The notes under the pieces: model-generated
The model's input: the letters and a program-made list of their open reading frames with translations, nothing else
What the model was told of the DNA's origin: nothing
Database searches by the model: none
Assembly (NCBI GenBank): GCA_965261535.1
Contig: OZ253469.1
Location: forward strand, 3,162,001 to 3,226,000
Direction: 5' to 3'
From: VXNE01 sp965261535
GTDB taxonomy: Bacteria > Pseudomonadota > Gammaproteobacteria > Pseudomonadales > Azotimanducaceae
Length of the DNA: 64,000 nt
Shown: positions 63,828 to 64,000 of the stretch, piece by piece
How positions within the stretch are numbered: position 1 is the stretch's first letter
Layout: the number at the start of each line of letters is the position of its first letter
Made by a program: the position numbers and the translations under genes

Positions 63828-64000
63828 GTGTACGAATTGGAATCCACTGTGCGCAACACCCTACCCGCTAGCGAGGTTCGCGATAAATTCGCGGAGATCA
63901 CCGGCCGTGTTCGGTTGGCGGGTACCCGATTCGCGATACAGAAAGACGGCGAGACCGTTGCGGGGTTGGTGCCCTCTGATCTGGATGTGCTGGATGCACT
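63828..64000 (+). CDS. Phd/YefM-type antitoxin (3' partial)
   Basis: The frame runs off the window end. VRNTLPASEVRDKFAEITGRVRL and FAIQKDGETVAGLVPSDLDVL match the N-terminal DNA-binding fold of Phd/YefM antitoxins, which repress their operon and block a PIN or Fic/RelE-type toxin normally encoded just downstream. GTG at 63828 and at 63849 and TTG at 63837 are all possible starts. Confidence 0.75.
   Translation, partial: MYELESTVRNTLPASEVRDKFAEITGRVRLAGTRFAIQKDGETVAGLVPSDLDVLDA

Overview
This is proteobacterial DNA from a mobile-element-rich, probably host-associated or metagenomic, genome. It mixes two kinds of chromosome. One is GC-rich and gammaproteobacterial in gene order: rpiA-def-fau-6S RNA-zapA-TIGR02449, then pepP-ubiH-gcvT-gcvH, plus a cluster of phytanoyl-CoA-dioxygenase (PhyH), enoyl-CoA hydratase and SDR genes. 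The other has lower GC and looks alphaproteobacterial: secF, a tricorn-like S41 protease, prs, pgeF, a midA fragment and a large TonB receptor. Between them, from about 25.1 to 45.1 kb, lies a catabolic island with a peptide-type ABC transporter and several ammonia-lyase or enolase-type enzymes, studded with decayed insertion sequences.

Layout: 0-0.74 kb secF (partial); 0.8-2.7 kb truncated IS66-type element carrying a DNA adenine methyltransferase; 2.7-3.3 kb end of a second element (called X here) and the 3' half of a phyH gene; 3.3-13.9 kb gammaproteobacterial housekeeping genes including an unannotated 6S RNA; 13.9-21 kb accessory island with a three-recombinase RIT element and an integrase; 22.1-25.1 kb broken ABC ATPase and a FecA-like receptor; 25.2-45.1 kb catabolic island; 45.2-55.9 kb alphaproteobacterial block; 55.9-58.2 kb full-length IS66-methyltransferase element in the opposite orientation; 58.2-59.4 kb other end of element X; 59.4-64 kb 5' half of the same phyH gene, arfB, another phyH, an SDR, a brnTA toxin-antitoxin pair and the start of a Phd-type antitoxin.

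The most striking result is that the two IS66-methyltransferase copies lie in inverted orientation and their outer flanks are swapped. The 8-bp target duplication of one insertion (CATTTTTC) is split between 787-794 and 55937-55944. The 8-bp duplication of element X (AAATCTTT) is split between 3052-3059 and 59401-59408. Inverting the roughly 55 kb between the copies restores both duplications. It also restores two reading frames exactly: a 236-aa secreted protein whose stop codon now lies beside secF, and a 232-aa PhyH dioxygenase whose halves are now 56 kb apart. This is either a real inversion by recombination between the copies or an assembly switch at the repeat.

Functionally, the gammaproteobacterial part is core metabolism plus PhyH/CoA chemistry. 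The catabolic island looks like an uptake-and-lyase pathway for an amino-acid-derived compound: LysR regulator, M20 deacetylase, TMADH-like flavoprotein, cupin, aspartase, MmgE/PrpD protein, methylaspartate ammonia-lyase, DppABCDF-type transporter and a mandelate-racemase-family dehydratase. Several single-base frameshifts lie in homopolymers (cupin, pgeF), so some broken genes may be sequencing errors.
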